DNA of 64,000 nt from an uncultured Armatimonadota bacterium (GCA_903904815.1 CAIVDU010000011.1:1-64000), one strand, 5' to 3'; counted from the stretch's first letter, positions 17,794 through 27,163 are shown. Notes: generated by a model from the letters alone, not told the origin. Program-made: numbers and translations.

Positions 17794-19053
17794 TCAAACT
17801 TCGTTGTCGCCTTTGCCTTCGCTGAATAGCCAGGTCTTGTTAAAGGCGATCTTTTCATCAGCAGTGTTTCGCGCATGTTTCATGCCGGCCAGGAAGATCG
17901 TGTTCTTGCCGAACTTCTGGTTGACCCCGTCCATGGCGTGGCTCAGCGCGGAGCGAGTAACGGTCTCGTCGAAGAGGCTGGGTGTGACCTCGGTCTTCGT
18001 GTGAAGATCGAAAAAAGTGACACCCACAGAACGCGGAAGTTCGAAGTCGCGGGTAGCCCAAACTTCGAGGAAGTGCTCGTTGAGAGTAACCGAATCCTGA
18101 GTTGGCGGGAGTTTGACGCGGCATTCCCAACTCTTCTTGAAACCTCTCACGGAAACGACCATTGAACCTGTCCAGAAACCGGTCGCACGAAGCCGGGCAC
18201 TGGCCTTCTGAAGTAGACGCAAGATGACTTCTCGACAACCCTGGTCCGTTCGGAGACTCGGGGCCAGGACATGGCTGTGGCCGAGCGTCTTTTGCGGTCG
18301 ATTCTCGCTTCCAAGGTCGAACCCTCTCAGCAAATACCACCACTTTTCCCCGGTAATGCTTCCAAAGGCTAGGTGAAGGTCGTGTTTGGAAGCGGTGCAC
18401 AGGTCCTCCGCGGAGAAGATTCCTGCGCCGTTTAGCCTCGCGGCCATCTTGCGGTTGATTCCCGTGAAGTCAGTGAGCTTCAGTTCATAGAGCCGGTCGG
18501 GAAGATCTCGCTCCGTGAGGCACACCAGCCCATTCGGCTTCTCCATTTCAGTCGCGAGTTTGGCGAGAAAGGGATTGGGAGCGATGCCAACGCTGCAACT
18601 CATGCACTGGCCGACATGCTCTTGAATCGCGGACTTCATTTTTCGCCCAATTTTGAGGGCTTCGGTGGGCTCGCGTTCTATGCCGAGCAGTCGGAACCGC
18701 ATCTCGTCGATGCTGCAAACTTCTTCGATCGGAAGGACATTTTCGACCGTCTCGAGGATGCGGTTGTGATAGGCGACATAAACTTTGGGGCGCGCCTGGA
18801 CAATCTCGATTCCCGGACACATTTCTAGGGCATCTCGGACCAACGTGCCGCACTTAACTCCTTTTGCCTTGGCCTCGTAACTCGCGGCGATCACGAAAGT
18901 GGTCTCCGCATCCACCGGGGCCACCGCGATGGGACGGCCACGAAGTTCCGGACGCTCTTGCTGCTCCACGCTGGCAAAGTAGGCGTTGAGGTCTAAGAAC
19001 AGATAGCGTAGCCCGAGTTCGCGTCTCTCAAAAGGTAGAGTTCCGTCTACCAT
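17794..19053 (-). CDS. Y-family DNA polymerase (DinB/Pol IV-like)
   Basis: The 419-residue translesion polymerase has catalytic carboxylates Asp21 (FLDLNAYFASVEQQ) and Asp116-Glu117 (CSIDEM), followed by a thumb/HhH region (DFTGINRKMAARLNGAGI) and a little-finger domain. The steric-gate position (NAYFASVE) is conserved. The fingers region ITAASYEAK-like motif is FVIAASYEAKAKGV. It differs from E. coli DinB mainly in a longer C-terminus (about residues 340-419) and lacks an obvious beta-clamp motif at its very end. TATACT 6 nt before the ATG suggests a leaderless transcript; no LexA-box-like palindrome is obvious. Confidence 0.9.
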   Translation of the reverse strand: MVDGTLPFERRELGLRYLFLDLNAYFASVEQQERPELRGRPIAVAPVDAETTFVIAASYEAKAKGVKCGTLVRDALEMCPGIEIVQARPKVYVAYHNRILETVENVLPIEEVCSIDEMRFRLLGIEREPTEALKIGRKMKSAIQEHVGQCMSCSVGIAPNPFLAKLATEMEKPNGLVCLTERDLPDRLYELKLTDFTGINRKMAARLNGAGIFSAEDLCTASKHDLHLAFGSITGEKWWYLLRGFDLGSENRPQKTLGHSHVLAPSLRTDQGCREVILRLLQKASARLRATGFWTGSMVVSVRGFKKSWECRVKLPPTQDSVTLNEHFLEVWATRDFELPRSVGVTFFDLHTKTEVTPSLFDETVTRSALSHAMDGVNQKFGKNTIFLAGMKHARNTADEKIAFNKTWLFSEGKGDNEV

Positions 19054-19059
19054 AAGTCG

Positions 19060-19065
19060 AGTATA
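19060..19065 (-). promoter_or_regulatory. Leaderless-type -10 box of the Y-polymerase/deoB operon
   Basis: TATACT on the minus strand ends 6 nt before the ATG at 19053, preceded by GTGA. This near-consensus extended -10 is too close to the start codon for a ribosome binding site, so the mRNA should be leaderless. Confidence 0.5.
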
Positions 19066-19170
19066 TCACGAATTGCCTTTCATCCCTAAAACGGGAGTTA
19101 TGGAGTTTTCAAATAAAAGCTTCGAATCCTTGGACTCTTTTTGAGTTGAAAACCGTTTAATAGATCAAGG

Positions 19171-19440
19171 ATGGAGGACGTCGTTCGACCCCCGAGCCTC
19201 GAAGATTGGTTGGAACTGATCCGTATATCGCCAACCGACCCGATGTTGCGAGCGAGATTTGCGGCCGAACTGATCCGAATGAGTCTGTTCGAAGAGGCGG
19301 AACAGGAGTTAACGACTTGCCTGGAATTAGCTCCAGCCCATGCCCGCCCCCGCCTTCTCATCGTCGTTCTGCGCGCTCGCGCGAAGATGGCGGCGAGACG
19401 ATCAGCCTTAGTGAAGCAAGATTTGCACTTGGAGCCGTAG
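19171..19440 (+). CDS. Small TPR-like hypothetical protein
   Basis: The 89-residue protein contains one clear tetratricopeptide-like helical hairpin (about residues 18-60: PTDPMLRARFAAELIRMSLF, then EEAEQELTTCLELAPAHARPR), followed by a basic tail. TTTAAT at 19156-19161 lies 9 nt before the ATG. It is probably a protein-interaction module; partner unknown. The short length and absence of a second repeat could mean a truncated gene, since downstream sequence to 19783 has no coding continuation that I can follow. Confidence 0.55.
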   Translation: MEDVVRPPSLEDWLELIRISPTDPMLRARFAAELIRMSLFEEAEQELTTCLELAPAHARPRLLIVVLRARAKMAARRSALVKQDLHLEP

Positions 19441-19783
19441 CCGGCGCCAAGCTTGAGACTCTGAGAGCAACTGAGCTCAAGGACTTACTCCGGATTACGG
19501 TTCGGTGGAGGACCAATCGATACCAATCTCAGAAGTTCGAGAATGGCGGCAGACACTCGACAGACTCGGAGATTTGTGGAATTCGCTTCGCTCACAGATG
19601 CGACTTAGCCCTCTCCCAACCCTCTCCCGCGTTCGCTTCGCTGCGGGCGAGGGACCGTGGACAGTCTCCCCGACTTAATCAGACCGTATTCCCTCCTCTC
19701 GATCGTCTCATCTGTTGAGAGCCAAGAGGTTGCTGTGCGGGCGCCGGAAGTTTGGCGAACCTCTTTTATCATAGGTTTGTTTC
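19441..19783. other. 343-bp intergenic region, no gene seen
   Basis: This lies between the TPR-like gene and the convergent phosphatase gene. Apart from the CCCTCTCCC repeat copy at about 19607-19660, I see no coding or RNA signal. Confidence 0.5.
19607..19660. repeat. Intergenic CCCTCTCCC repeat element, copy 2
   Basis: AGCCCTCTCCCAACCCTCTC continues into CCGCGTTCGCTTCGCTGCGG and then GCGAGGGACC. The CCGC...GCGG and CCCTC...GAGGG arms form a hairpin. It has the same architecture as the element at 6224-6272, with a different loop. Confidence 0.6.
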
Positions 19784-20476
19784 CTACGTGCCGTAGAGGA
19801 ACTCTAAGGTGTCTGGATCGTATGGGCTTTCGGGATCGAGTTTGACGGCGGTTAGCGGGCCGCCGTAGGTGGCGCCGGTGTCGATTCCGATCTTGTTGCG
19901 CATGATCCTTGGCTTGAAATCTTGAGAGGGAGTGTGTCCGTGAACGACCACTGCCCCAAGATCAGCCTGCGATGACACAAATGGTTCTCGAATCCATAAG
20001 CGGGGCTCACCGAATGTCCAAGTAGCTCCGGGGGGTGCAATTCCGGCATGCACAAACAGGTAAGGGCCCTGTCGATGCTCAAGGCCAGTCCCTCGCAGAA
20101 AGGTCCAATGCTCGGCCGGTATCCGATCTATCCAGGATTTGGTTGCGGAGTTGGGGTAGGAAGCGAGGGTTTCTGCGCCTCCGTAGGCAAACCAGTTCGC
20201 AGCGGTTTCGAAATCGACGGTGCTATCGGCTAATTCAAAGAACTGCCGACTCTCAAACATCATTTGCTCGTGATTTCCTCGTAAAAAGATCGTGTTTGGA
20301 CGACGATCTCGAGTCTGCAGGAGGAGTTCGATGACGCCTGCGGTGTCTGGACCCCGATCTACGTAGTCGCCTAAGAAGACGTAACGATCAGCGTCCGTGG
20401 CTTCTGCTTCGATCGCATCCAATAGGCTTCGAAGTTTCCGAATCTCGCCATGGATATCCCCGATGGCGTAAATCAA
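19784..20476 (-). CDS. Metallophosphoesterase (PPP-type Ser/Thr phosphatase / Ap4A hydrolase-like)
   Basis: The 230-residue protein has the full PPP metallophosphatase signature: GDIHG (6-10), GDYVDRG (36-42), GNHE (67-70), and further metal/phosphate ligands in LFVHAGI and VVHGHTPS. This group includes bacterial serine/threonine phosphatases and symmetric diadenosine tetraphosphatases; the substrate cannot be assigned from sequence. The start is a TTG at 20476 because GGAGGAG lies about 8 nt upstream and GDIHG must be close to the N-terminus. Confidence 0.9.
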   Translation of the reverse strand: MIYAIGDIHGEIRKLRSLLDAIEAEATDADRYVFLGDYVDRGPDTAGVIELLLQTRDRRPNTIFLRGNHEQMMFESRQFFELADSTVDFETAANWFAYGGAETLASYPNSATKSWIDRIPAEHWTFLRGTGLEHRQGPYLFVHAGIAPPGATWTFGEPRLWIREPFVSSQADLGAVVVHGHTPSQDFKPRIMRNKIGIDTGATYGGPLTAVKLDPESPYDPDTLEFLYGT

Positions 20477-20551
20477 CTCACAACTCCTCCGATCCCCGCT
20501 TGTCGGGGGAATCGGAAAGGCGTGGTGAATCTGCTCTCCTTCATCGCTGGA

Positions 20552-21754
20552 TCAGTCTTTGGGAAGCAGGTGGCCCATTTTGTCTCGCTTAGTCTCGAGA
20601 TACTTTTCGCGCTCTTCTGCTGGCTCCGCAATAAGCGGCACATGTCCGGCAATCTCTAACCCATAACCCTGCAGGCCCGAGACCTTTTTCGGATTGTTTG
20701 TCATGAGCAGGAGGCGTCGGAGCCCCAGGTCAGCGAGCACCTGCGCGCCCAGACCGTAATCTCTTAGGTCCGGCTTAAATCCGAGCGCGGCATTGGCCTC
20801 AACCGTGTCCATGCCTTGGTCCTGCAGTTCATACGCTCGGAGTTTGTTGACGAGCCCAATGCCTCGCCCTTCCTGCGCAATGTAAAGGACGACGCCCGTT
20901 CCTGCCTCTTCAATCTTTCGAAGGGCCATTTCCAGTTGATCTCCACAATCACATCGGAGAGAACCCAAAAGGTCTCCGGTGAGGCACGAAGAGTGGACGC
21001 GCACAAGCACGGGATCCTCGGTACAGACGTTTCCCTTGACGATGGCCACGTAAGGGTGGGGCTCGACGGAAGTCTCGTAAACGAAGAGAGTAAAGTGGCC
21101 GAACTTGGTGGGGAAATCGATCGGTCCCGCCATTTTCTTCACCAAATGCTCGTGCATTCGGCGATAAGCGATCAGGTCGGCAATGGTGATCAGCTTCAGA
21201 TCGTGCTCAGCGCAGAAGGCCTGAAGCCCTTCGAGGCGCATCATCGTTCCGTCCTCATTGAGGATTTCGCACCCTAGTCCCACGGGTTTGAATCCGGCGA
21301 GGCTAACAAGATCGACGATTGCCTCGGTGTGCCCGGCGCGGCGAAGGACTCCACCATTCTCGGCACGGAGCGGGATGATATGTCCCGGTCGCGCCAGATC
21401 CTCGGGCTTAGCATGATCGTCGACAAACACGGCCACCGTGCGAGCACGATCGGGAGCGGAAACACCGGTGGTGGCGCCGTGCAGGGCATCGACGGTTTCG
21501 GCCATGGCGGTACCGTGTCGAGCCGTGTTCTGCTTCGTCATCATGGGGATGCCGAGTTCCACAAGGCGTTCTGATGTGGTGGGGATGAAGGGAACTCCGC
21601 GTCCGTGCCGAATCATGAAGTTCATGATTTCGGGGGTGCACATCTCGGCGGCGCAGACGAGATCCCCTTCGTTCTCTCGGTCCGGGTCGTCCACGACGAC
21701 CACCATTTTGCCGGCCTTCAGGTCGTGTAGAGCCTCTTCAATCGTTGAAAACAT
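20552..21754 (-). CDS. ribBA: Bifunctional DHBP synthase / GTP cyclohydrolase II
   Basis: This 400-residue fusion enzyme of riboflavin biosynthesis provides both precursor branches. The N-terminal half (about 1-200) is 3,4-dihydroxy-2-butanone-4-phosphate synthase, with the acidic DDPDRENEGDLV loop and RHGRGV. The C-terminal half (about 205-400) is GTP cyclohydrolase II, with zinc cysteines in SSCLTGDLLGSLRCDCGDQL and the catalytic region EGRGIGL. No other rib genes are adjacent and no FMN riboswitch fits: TACACT lies only 8 nt before the ATG, so the transcript is probably leaderless. Confidence 0.97.
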   Translation of the reverse strand: MFSTIEEALHDLKAGKMVVVVDDPDRENEGDLVCAAEMCTPEIMNFMIRHGRGVPFIPTTSERLVELGIPMMTKQNTARHGTAMAETVDALHGATTGVSAPDRARTVAVFVDDHAKPEDLARPGHIIPLRAENGGVLRRAGHTEAIVDLVSLAGFKPVGLGCEILNEDGTMMRLEGLQAFCAEHDLKLITIADLIAYRRMHEHLVKKMAGPIDFPTKFGHFTLFVYETSVEPHPYVAIVKGNVCTEDPVLVRVHSSCLTGDLLGSLRCDCGDQLEMALRKIEEAGTGVVLYIAQEGRGIGLVNKLRAYELQDQGMDTVEANAALGFKPDLRDYGLGAQVLADLGLRRLLLMTNNPKKVSGLQGYGLEIAGHVPLIAEPAEEREKYLETKRDKMGHLLPKD

Positions 21755-21762
21755 TTGATTGA

Positions 21763-21768
21763 AGTGTA
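21763..21768 (-). promoter_or_regulatory. Leaderless-type -10 box of ribBA
   Basis: TACACT (minus strand) ends 8 nt before the ribBA ATG. The short spacing leaves no room for a riboswitch leader, which is the usual control of rib genes. Confidence 0.4.
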
Positions 21769-21822
21769 CTGGCGCGGGAGATGCAAAGGCTCATCTCCCG
21801 CGAGAATGCTCATGCGGAAGTT

Positions 21823-23145
21823 CTAGTTTGGGCGTCGATCGATGATAACCGTCGGAGTCGTGGACCGCTTGTTCAGCAGCGATCGTTTGACTCCCGAACC
21901 GGTTGGGAAGGACCCACAGTATCCGGTGTAGAGCGTATTCACGTCGTCGGTCGTCGGCGCAAACGAGTCGTTGAGGTACGGGAACATCAGGTCCTGCGCC
22001 GTCTGACTGTGACCAGCGATTCCGAGTGAGTGGCCAAGCTCGTGGACCACGTCGTTGAGGGTGCTGTCGTCGTTGTTCAGGTCGGTGGCGATCTGGATGT
22101 CAGCGCCGGTCAGGATGCTATCGTTGGACGCACTCGGATACACGGTTGTGAGCCCGACGACCCCGGTGTCAGTGGTAACAATTTTCGAAGAAGGCTCAAA
22201 CGTGATCTTGATATCGGGATTCGTGTTCGCAGCGACGACTGTGAACTGGACTTTCCCACCGGTGGCCGCAGTCCATGTGCTGAGGGCCTGGGTCGCAATC
22301 GATGAGAAGTCTGAGGTCAAGTAGGAGTTATTTACAATCGCAACCGTCACCGGGAAACTTGTCCAGTGCCGAAGCACGCCATGATAGTCGGCGCTGGTCG
22401 AAGTCTCCATCGCGGTAGCGTAGTTGGGCAGGTAGGTGGAGTTCGTACAGTTCGCAACCGCTCCGCCCGCGTAAGAAGTGATCGTCTGGGCCGGGCTAAC
22501 CACGCCATCAACCATAGCGGTTACCGTGATTGATCCCACCGCCGTGGCAGTGATCTTGCCATCCGCGGTCAGCGTCATGGATCCATCGGTGCGCACCGTG
22601 TTCCAAGTAATCGATCCCGGGGTCACCACCAGGTCGATCGGCGTTGAATTGTAAGCGGCGGCGGATGCTTGAATCGTGCTGCCAACGGGCACCGACTGGC
22701 TTGGCAGGACGCCAACCGTTGCGACCGTACCGACCGTCGTGAATGTTCCAAGGGAAAGCGCGGTAGAGGATATGGTGGCCGAGCCAGTCGCGGTTCCGAC
22801 GATTTCACCGGTTCCACCTTCGACCGAATAGAAATTCAGGGTTACCGTGTAGCTGCCTTCCGGTGTGCCCAGAGGAACAGTATAGGTTTGAGTGAAAGCG
22901 GTGGGCGTCGCGCCTCTGTCGATGGTCGAGGTCTTCCCATTTGAGAGCATTACTTCTACCGAAACCGCAGAAGTAGGCGCATTGACATCGCGGCTCCGCG
23001 CGCCCCAATTGATGGTCAAGGTGGGATTGAGGCCCGGAGCGCCTCCACCTCCACATCCCACGAGAAGAAGTACTCCCATAAGGATGCATGCCAGTTTAAG
23101 CTGTAATGCAGTGACGCGCGCAAAATGACCCTGAAACCCTAACAT
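21823..23145 (-). CDS. Lipoprotein matrixin-type (M10/metzincin) zinc protease with Ig-like domain
   Basis: The 440-residue secreted protein has a lipobox (LLLVGC, Cys about 31) after a hydrophobic signal, followed by a Gly-rich spacer. Residues about 45-230 are beta-rich with a BIG2-like segment (SITWNTVRTDGSMTLTADG... AVGSITVTAMVDG). The C-terminal protease domain has the metzincin zinc motif HELGHSLGIAGH (His368, His372, His378) and a Met-turn (DLMFP, Met387). It would be tethered to a membrane and cleave extracytoplasmic proteins. It stands alone. A 9-bp inverted repeat lies about 56 bp upstream of its start. Confidence 0.9.
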   Translation of the reverse strand: MLGFQGHFARVTALQLKLACILMGVLLLVGCGGGGAPGLNPTLTINWGARSRDVNAPTSAVSVEVMLSNGKTSTIDRGATPTAFTQTYTVPLGTPEGSYTVTLNFYSVEGGTGEIVGTATGSATISSTALSLGTFTTVGTVATVGVLPSQSVPVGSTIQASAAAYNSTPIDLVVTPGSITWNTVRTDGSMTLTADGKITATAVGSITVTAMVDGVVSPAQTITSYAGGAVANCTNSTYLPNYATAMETSTSADYHGVLRHWTSFPVTVAIVNNSYLTSDFSSIATQALSTWTAATGGKVQFTVVAANTNPDIKITFEPSSKIVTTDTGVVGLTTVYPSASNDSILTGADIQIATDLNNDDSTLNDVVHELGHSLGIAGHSQTAQDLMFPYLNDSFAPTTDDVNTLYTGYCGSFPTGSGVKRSLLNKRSTTPTVIIDRRPN

Positions 23146-23200
23146 CTCTGTTCTAGTTTGACGGGGTACGCCACAGAAGGTGTTGGTCGGATGCCGGGAA

Positions 23201-23222
23201 AATTCCTGACGGGTCAGGAATT
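23201..23222. promoter_or_regulatory. 9-bp perfect inverted repeat upstream of the matrixin gene
   Basis: AATTCCTGA (23201-23209), CGGG, TCAGGAATT (23214-23222). It may be an operator for the minus-strand protease gene starting at 23145, or a hairpin in the 3' region of the gene ending at 23407. No T-run follows on either strand. Confidence 0.35.
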
Positions 23223-23406
23223 CATCCTAACTAAAGCGTTTCGCAAACGGCAATCCATCTCAAGTTGCTCACCAGCCTTCTCCCAAACGCTCATATCGCC
23301 ATGCGAAATGCCAAGGGGCCGCAGGGGTTTAACTGGGACTCGCGACTAGGATGTCAAGGAACGATGGCTCTCCCCTCCACCTTTCCCGACGGTCCCGGCG
23401 TTCATC

Positions 23407-24003
23407 TCATCCTACGGCCTTGTCTACGGTGATCTCCTCCACAGAGTCGACCACCGGATAAATGGTTAACCGAACCACCGATTTCGGGTTAATGATGCTG
23501 TATCCACCTTCACGTAATCGAACGAGGAGGTCTCCCGAATTCAACAGGCGGTCGATAAACAGTTCCTGCGGCCGTTTCACGACTCCTTCACCTCGAAATT
23601 CCACCCGGAGGTACAGATGCTCGCTATTGGCGAGTTCCAGATCGGCCGCGAGAATAAAGTTGTCAATTCTACGGCTCATCGGAAACTGTCGCTGGACGGC
23701 TGTCAGCGTTTCCCGAAGCCACTGAAAATCGTAATCGGCAATCTGGTCTGCCTGAACGACATCGTCTGAACATGAGAAACTCGGCACCATTTGACTGATA
23801 TCGAGTCTGGCAATCTTGTCGCTGGGAAAGAGTGAGACCGAGTCCTCTCCCCGAAGGAGCAAAACTCTCCTTCCAAAGACTTGGCCTGCGGAGATTCCAC
23901 CGAGGATATTATCGGCATGACCACCGTCGGGTTGATTAAACAACACGACTCGCCCATCATTCAAATGCAGCGCTATTTCAAGCGCATTGCAACTAGAGTA
24001 CAT
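23407..24003 (-). CDS. Hypothetical protein
   Basis: This 198-residue soluble protein has no signal peptide or transmembrane segment. I recognise no domain. It is composed of alternating strands with conserved-looking Gly/Asp turns (for example HLNDGRVVLFNQPDGG, VLLLRGEDSVSLFPSDKIARL near the N-terminus and REGGYSIINPKSVVRLTIYP near the C-terminus). The halves resemble each other in the 'DGRVVL / GGYSII' pattern followed by a strand with KIARLDI / SVVRLTI, hinting at an internal duplication. Orphan gene between the matrixin gene and the LuxR pair. Confidence 0.65.
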   Translation of the reverse strand: MYSSCNALEIALHLNDGRVVLFNQPDGGHADNILGGISAGQVFGRRVLLLRGEDSVSLFPSDKIARLDISQMVPSFSCSDDVVQADQIADYDFQWLRETLTAVQRQFPMSRRIDNFILAADLELANSEHLYLRVEFRGEGVVKRPQELFIDRLLNSGDLLVRLREGGYSIINPKSVVRLTIYPVVDSVEEITVDKAVG

Positions 24004-24322
24004 AAGTTTCTATCTCTTTCCCCAAAACACGGACCTCGGCAATAACCAAAAATAGTAGTGCTCTCAGTCCCTGCTAGGGCTAAGCCGGCAGTACGCCTGC
24101 CGAGAAGACTGCCTGTGCTGCTTCGCGCAATTCCCAAAATCCATTTGTGCATAGGGAATGCAATCTTAGGGATAATTGTGTGTTCAGGCGTCTCCTATTC
24201 GCATCGCCCAAAAGGGTGAATCGCCATCCTAGTTCGTTCGAAAGGGCATATATAAAATTATTTGACTCAGTCCTTGTACAGTTCAGGCGGCAAAGAAAAC
24301 CGTTTTCCAGGATGAATTCGTT
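24004..24322. promoter_or_regulatory. 319-bp upstream region of the first MalT-like gene
   Basis: No gene is seen. The region contains CCCAAAAGGGTGA at 24207-24219, GATAATTGTG at 24171-24180 and an AT-rich TATATAAAATTA at about 24250-24261 (possible -10 region). The first two strings recur upstream of the second MalT-like gene. A small CGGCAG...CTGCCG hairpin lies near 24088. Confidence 0.4.
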
Positions 24323-26989
24323 GTGCCACTAAGCTCTAGGAACCAAATCGACGGTCAACGGATCGTTGCAGGTTTGAACTCGCTCAAGTTCGTTCCCCCT
24401 CGGCTAAGAAGCAACCGGGTTTCTCGCCCACGCTTGATTGAGCGATTCAATGCGGACAGTCCCGAAGATGTAGTTCTAGTGGTGGCCCCCGTGGCCTACG
24501 GGAAATCGACTCTCATGTCCGAATGGGCACAGTCACTGGCGGGGACGGTTGCATGGGTCACGTTGGAGGAATCGGATAACGACCCAAGGACGTTCTGGTC
24601 CTACGTCGGCGTCTCACTCTTCTCCTCCGGAGCGAGCGTCACCCAACATGGAATTGGCGCCCTGACTACGTTCAATGAGACGCCCATCGAATTCGCAATC
24701 GGCCCAATTCTCTCCGAGCTTGCGACGGGGCACCAGCTGACGACGCTTATGCTGGACGACTATCAGGTCATTACGAACACTCAAATTCATAAGTCGATTG
24801 AGTTCTTTATCGATAACCTTCCCTCCGGCGTACGGGTTGTTTTTGGATCTCGTTCTGACCTTCCGATTCCCACTTCGCGACTGCGCGCTCATGGCCGTTT
24901 GCTGGAGATTCGGGCGACCAATCTTGCCTTCACTGCGGAAGAGGCGGCCCAGCTCATTCAAGATCGCACCCAGACTGAGCCTTCCAAGGAAGAAGTTCGC
25001 ATGCTTGTCGACCAGACGGAGGGATGGGTGATGGGCCTTCGAGCTGCCGCCATTTCGCTTTCCATCGCGCCGGAGTCCACTCATGTAGTCAACGACAGCA
25101 ATGCGTACACGGCTCAAATGCCGACATTTCTTCAGGAAGAGGTCCTTAGCAGGCAGACGCCCACGGTTGGAAACTTTCTCGTTAAAACGGCATTCCTGGA
25201 CCAACTGAATGCGGATCTGTGCGACTACGTTCTCGATAGTCAGGATAGTGGTCGCACACTGGACGAACTCGACCGGGCAGACCTCTTCGTTTCTCCCATC
25301 GATGCGTCTCGAACTTGGTACCGGATACATCCCTTGGTCGTCCAGTTGCTAAGAGAGCGCCTCAACGACTTAGACGAAAACGAGATTCGTCGGCTCCGCA
25401 CGAGAGCGAGCGAATGGTTTGCGAATAGAGGTCAGCTAGATGAATCGATCCGCCACTCCGTCGCAAGCCAAGACTGGCCAGAAACGGTTCGGCTTTTGGC
25501 CCGGCTAGGAGAGAGCATTCTCCAGGGTAAGCGACCGGGCACTCTGGATCGTTGGCTTTCCGGCATTCCAAGAGAGTATCTGGCGAGAGAACCGGTGCTT
25601 TGCGTGCAGTTAGCGCGGACCATGATGTTTGGGAGTCTTCGCTCCGACTATGAGTCCCTCCTACAACTTGTGGAGTCTCAGGCTCAAGAGTCTGGAAATG
25701 ACACGTTATTGGCCTCGGTTCTCAGCGTGAGGACTCATGCCGTGTGTTTTTCCGGACAGGCGGATAAAGCGATATTGATGGCTGACCGGGCGCTCACCCT
25801 TTTGCCGCCAGAAGAAGTCCTTCAACGGGGCGTGATTCAGCAAGTGCAATGCTCAGCGCTCCTTCTCGCAGACCGAGTTATAGAGGCAGAAGAGGTGGCG
25901 GTCAACAGCTTCCAGAACGGACTCTCTGCGGGAAATGGCCTCAGCGCTTGCGCTGCACTGGGCATGCGAGCCTTCATTAACTGCCGAAGAGGCCAGATCT
26001 TGAATGCGCTGAGATATGTCGATCAGGCGGAAAAGTTGGCGAGTTCAGCCGGCCTCGACCATTTGTTTGTCCTTCCCTTTCATCGTTCAAGAATCTATCT
26101 TGAACTCATTCAGCTTGAGTCAGCCAGAGGGGCGTTGGACGGTGCTGAGGAGACTTGCGAAGGGACCGGGTACCGGCTATTTGTGTCGAGCGTTCACCTC
26201 ATGCGAGGCCGACTCAACTGGATGCTTGGAGATTACGCGGCAGCGGAGGCGAGCATCCGAGTCGCGGAAGAGGTCGAAAAATCGATTGGAGGTATCCAGG
26301 ACGTTTTTTCACCAGAGACGCTGCGAATCCGTATTGCCATGGAGATGGGTGACGAGCCCAGGGTTTTGGCGTGGGTTCAAAGCCAGCCCTCACTCGATAC
26401 GCGTGACCGAAGGCTCACGTGGATGCGGGCACGTGCCTGGCTCACCGCGCGCCGCAACGACCTCAAAATGATTTTGCCTCTCCTCGCCGAGATGAAGGAG
26501 GCAGCGATTGAGTCGCTGAGTGCGGGTCATGCCGCCGATTCGGTTGCCCTCCAACTGGCACTCGCCAGCGTGTTCGATCAGTTTGAATTGCATGAAGACG
26601 CCAGCCTGTGTCTCACCGCGGCCGTTCGTTCCGCGATGGAAGGACAATTGCTGAGCCATTTTTGGGAAGATCGAAACGCGCTCCGACGTTTACTATCTGA
26701 GTTTAGCGGCGGTATCCAGGAAACAAACTTCGTCACGGTTCTGCGACAGAAGCTTTATCCTCCGGTTCTGGACTTCTATGGAAGCGATTCTAAGGGGCTT
26801 TTGAGTTCAAAAGAAACCGAAGTACTCAAGCTCTTATCTCTGGGCAACTCCAACGAGAAGATCGCCGAAACAATGAACGTTTCGCTCAATACAGTCAAGA
26901 CTCACCTTCAGCATATCTATACAAAGCTAGGGACGAAAAACCGCACGCAAGCCGTAGCTGCAGGACGAGCGCTTCAGCTCATTCCGTAA
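24323..26989 (+). CDS. MalT-like LuxR-family ATP-dependent transcriptional regulator (1)
   Basis: The 888-residue regulator has MalT/LAL architecture: an N-terminal STAND NTPase with Walker A at about 55-63 (APVAYGKST) and Walker B in LMLDDYQ, a long central TPR-like superhelix (about 380-800), and a C-terminal LuxR/GerE HTH (about 824-888: LSSKETEVLKLLSLGNSNEK..IAETMNVSLNTVKTHLQHIY). Such proteins bind ATP and an inducer, oligomerise and activate transcription. The start is GTG at 24323 with AGGATG upstream. The neighbouring gene is a close paralogue; no obvious target operon is adjacent, so the inducer is unknown. Confidence 0.92.
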   Translation: MPLSSRNQIDGQRIVAGLNSLKFVPPRLRSNRVSRPRLIERFNADSPEDVVLVVAPVAYGKSTLMSEWAQSLAGTVAWVTLEESDNDPRTFWSYVGVSLFSSGASVTQHGIGALTTFNETPIEFAIGPILSELATGHQLTTLMLDDYQVITNTQIHKSIEFFIDNLPSGVRVVFGSRSDLPIPTSRLRAHGRLLEIRATNLAFTAEEAAQLIQDRTQTEPSKEEVRMLVDQTEGWVMGLRAAAISLSIAPESTHVVNDSNAYTAQMPTFLQEEVLSRQTPTVGNFLVKTAFLDQLNADLCDYVLDSQDSGRTLDELDRADLFVSPIDASRTWYRIHPLVVQLLRERLNDLDENEIRRLRTRASEWFANRGQLDESIRHSVASQDWPETVRLLARLGESILQGKRPGTLDRWLSGIPREYLAREPVLCVQLARTMMFGSLRSDYESLLQLVESQAQESGNDTLLASVLSVRTHAVCFSGQADKAILMADRALTLLPPEEVLQRGVIQQVQCSALLLADRVIEAEEVAVNSFQNGLSAGNGLSACAALGMRAFINCRRGQILNALRYVDQAEKLASSAGLDHLFVLPFHRSRIYLELIQLESARGALDGAEETCEGTGYRLFVSSVHLMRGRLNWMLGDYAAAEASIRVAEEVEKSIGGIQDVFSPETLRIRIAMEMGDEPRVLAWVQSQPSLDTRDRRLTWMRARAWLTARRNDLKMILPLLAEMKEAAIESLSAGHAADSVALQLALASVFDQFELHEDASLCLTAAVRSAMEGQLLSHFWEDRNALRRLLSEFSGGIQETNFVTVLRQKLYPPVLDFYGSDSKGLLSSKETEVLKLLSLGNSNEKIAETMNVSLNTVKTHLQHIYTKLGTKNRTQAVAAGRALQLIP

Positions 26990-27045
26990 GACCGGGCGGG
27001 ACCTTGGCCGCAGACTGTTTAGATCAACGAGGCGTTGACATGGGT

Positions 27046-27068
27046 ATCACCCAAAAGGGTGATTTTTT
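27046..27068 (+). terminator. Palindrome ATCACCC-AAAA-GGGTGAT with T-run (terminator and/or operator)
   Basis: Perfect 7-bp arms (27046-27052, 27057-27063) around AAAA are followed by T5, so it can terminate the first LuxR gene. Its core CCCAAAAGGGTGA also occurs 116 bp before the start of the first LuxR gene and here 114 bp before the second, so an operator role is equally possible. Confidence 0.65.
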
Positions 27069-27163
27069 GTCCGATAATTGTGGACACATCTGCGAAAAAC
27101 CGGGTTATCCTGATCTAGCCGGGAGCCATCTCGGGTTGAATCGTTTTCGATCTTGAGGCAAAG

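Noticed and set aside
19206-19718. Plus-strand 170-codon frame downstream of the TPR-like gene
   Set aside because: It is Arg/Ser-rich shadow sequence running through the intergenic repeat; no coding signature.
21755-21822. FMN riboswitch upstream of ribBA
   Set aside because: The probable -10 box is 8 nt from the ATG and no RFN-like sequence is present.
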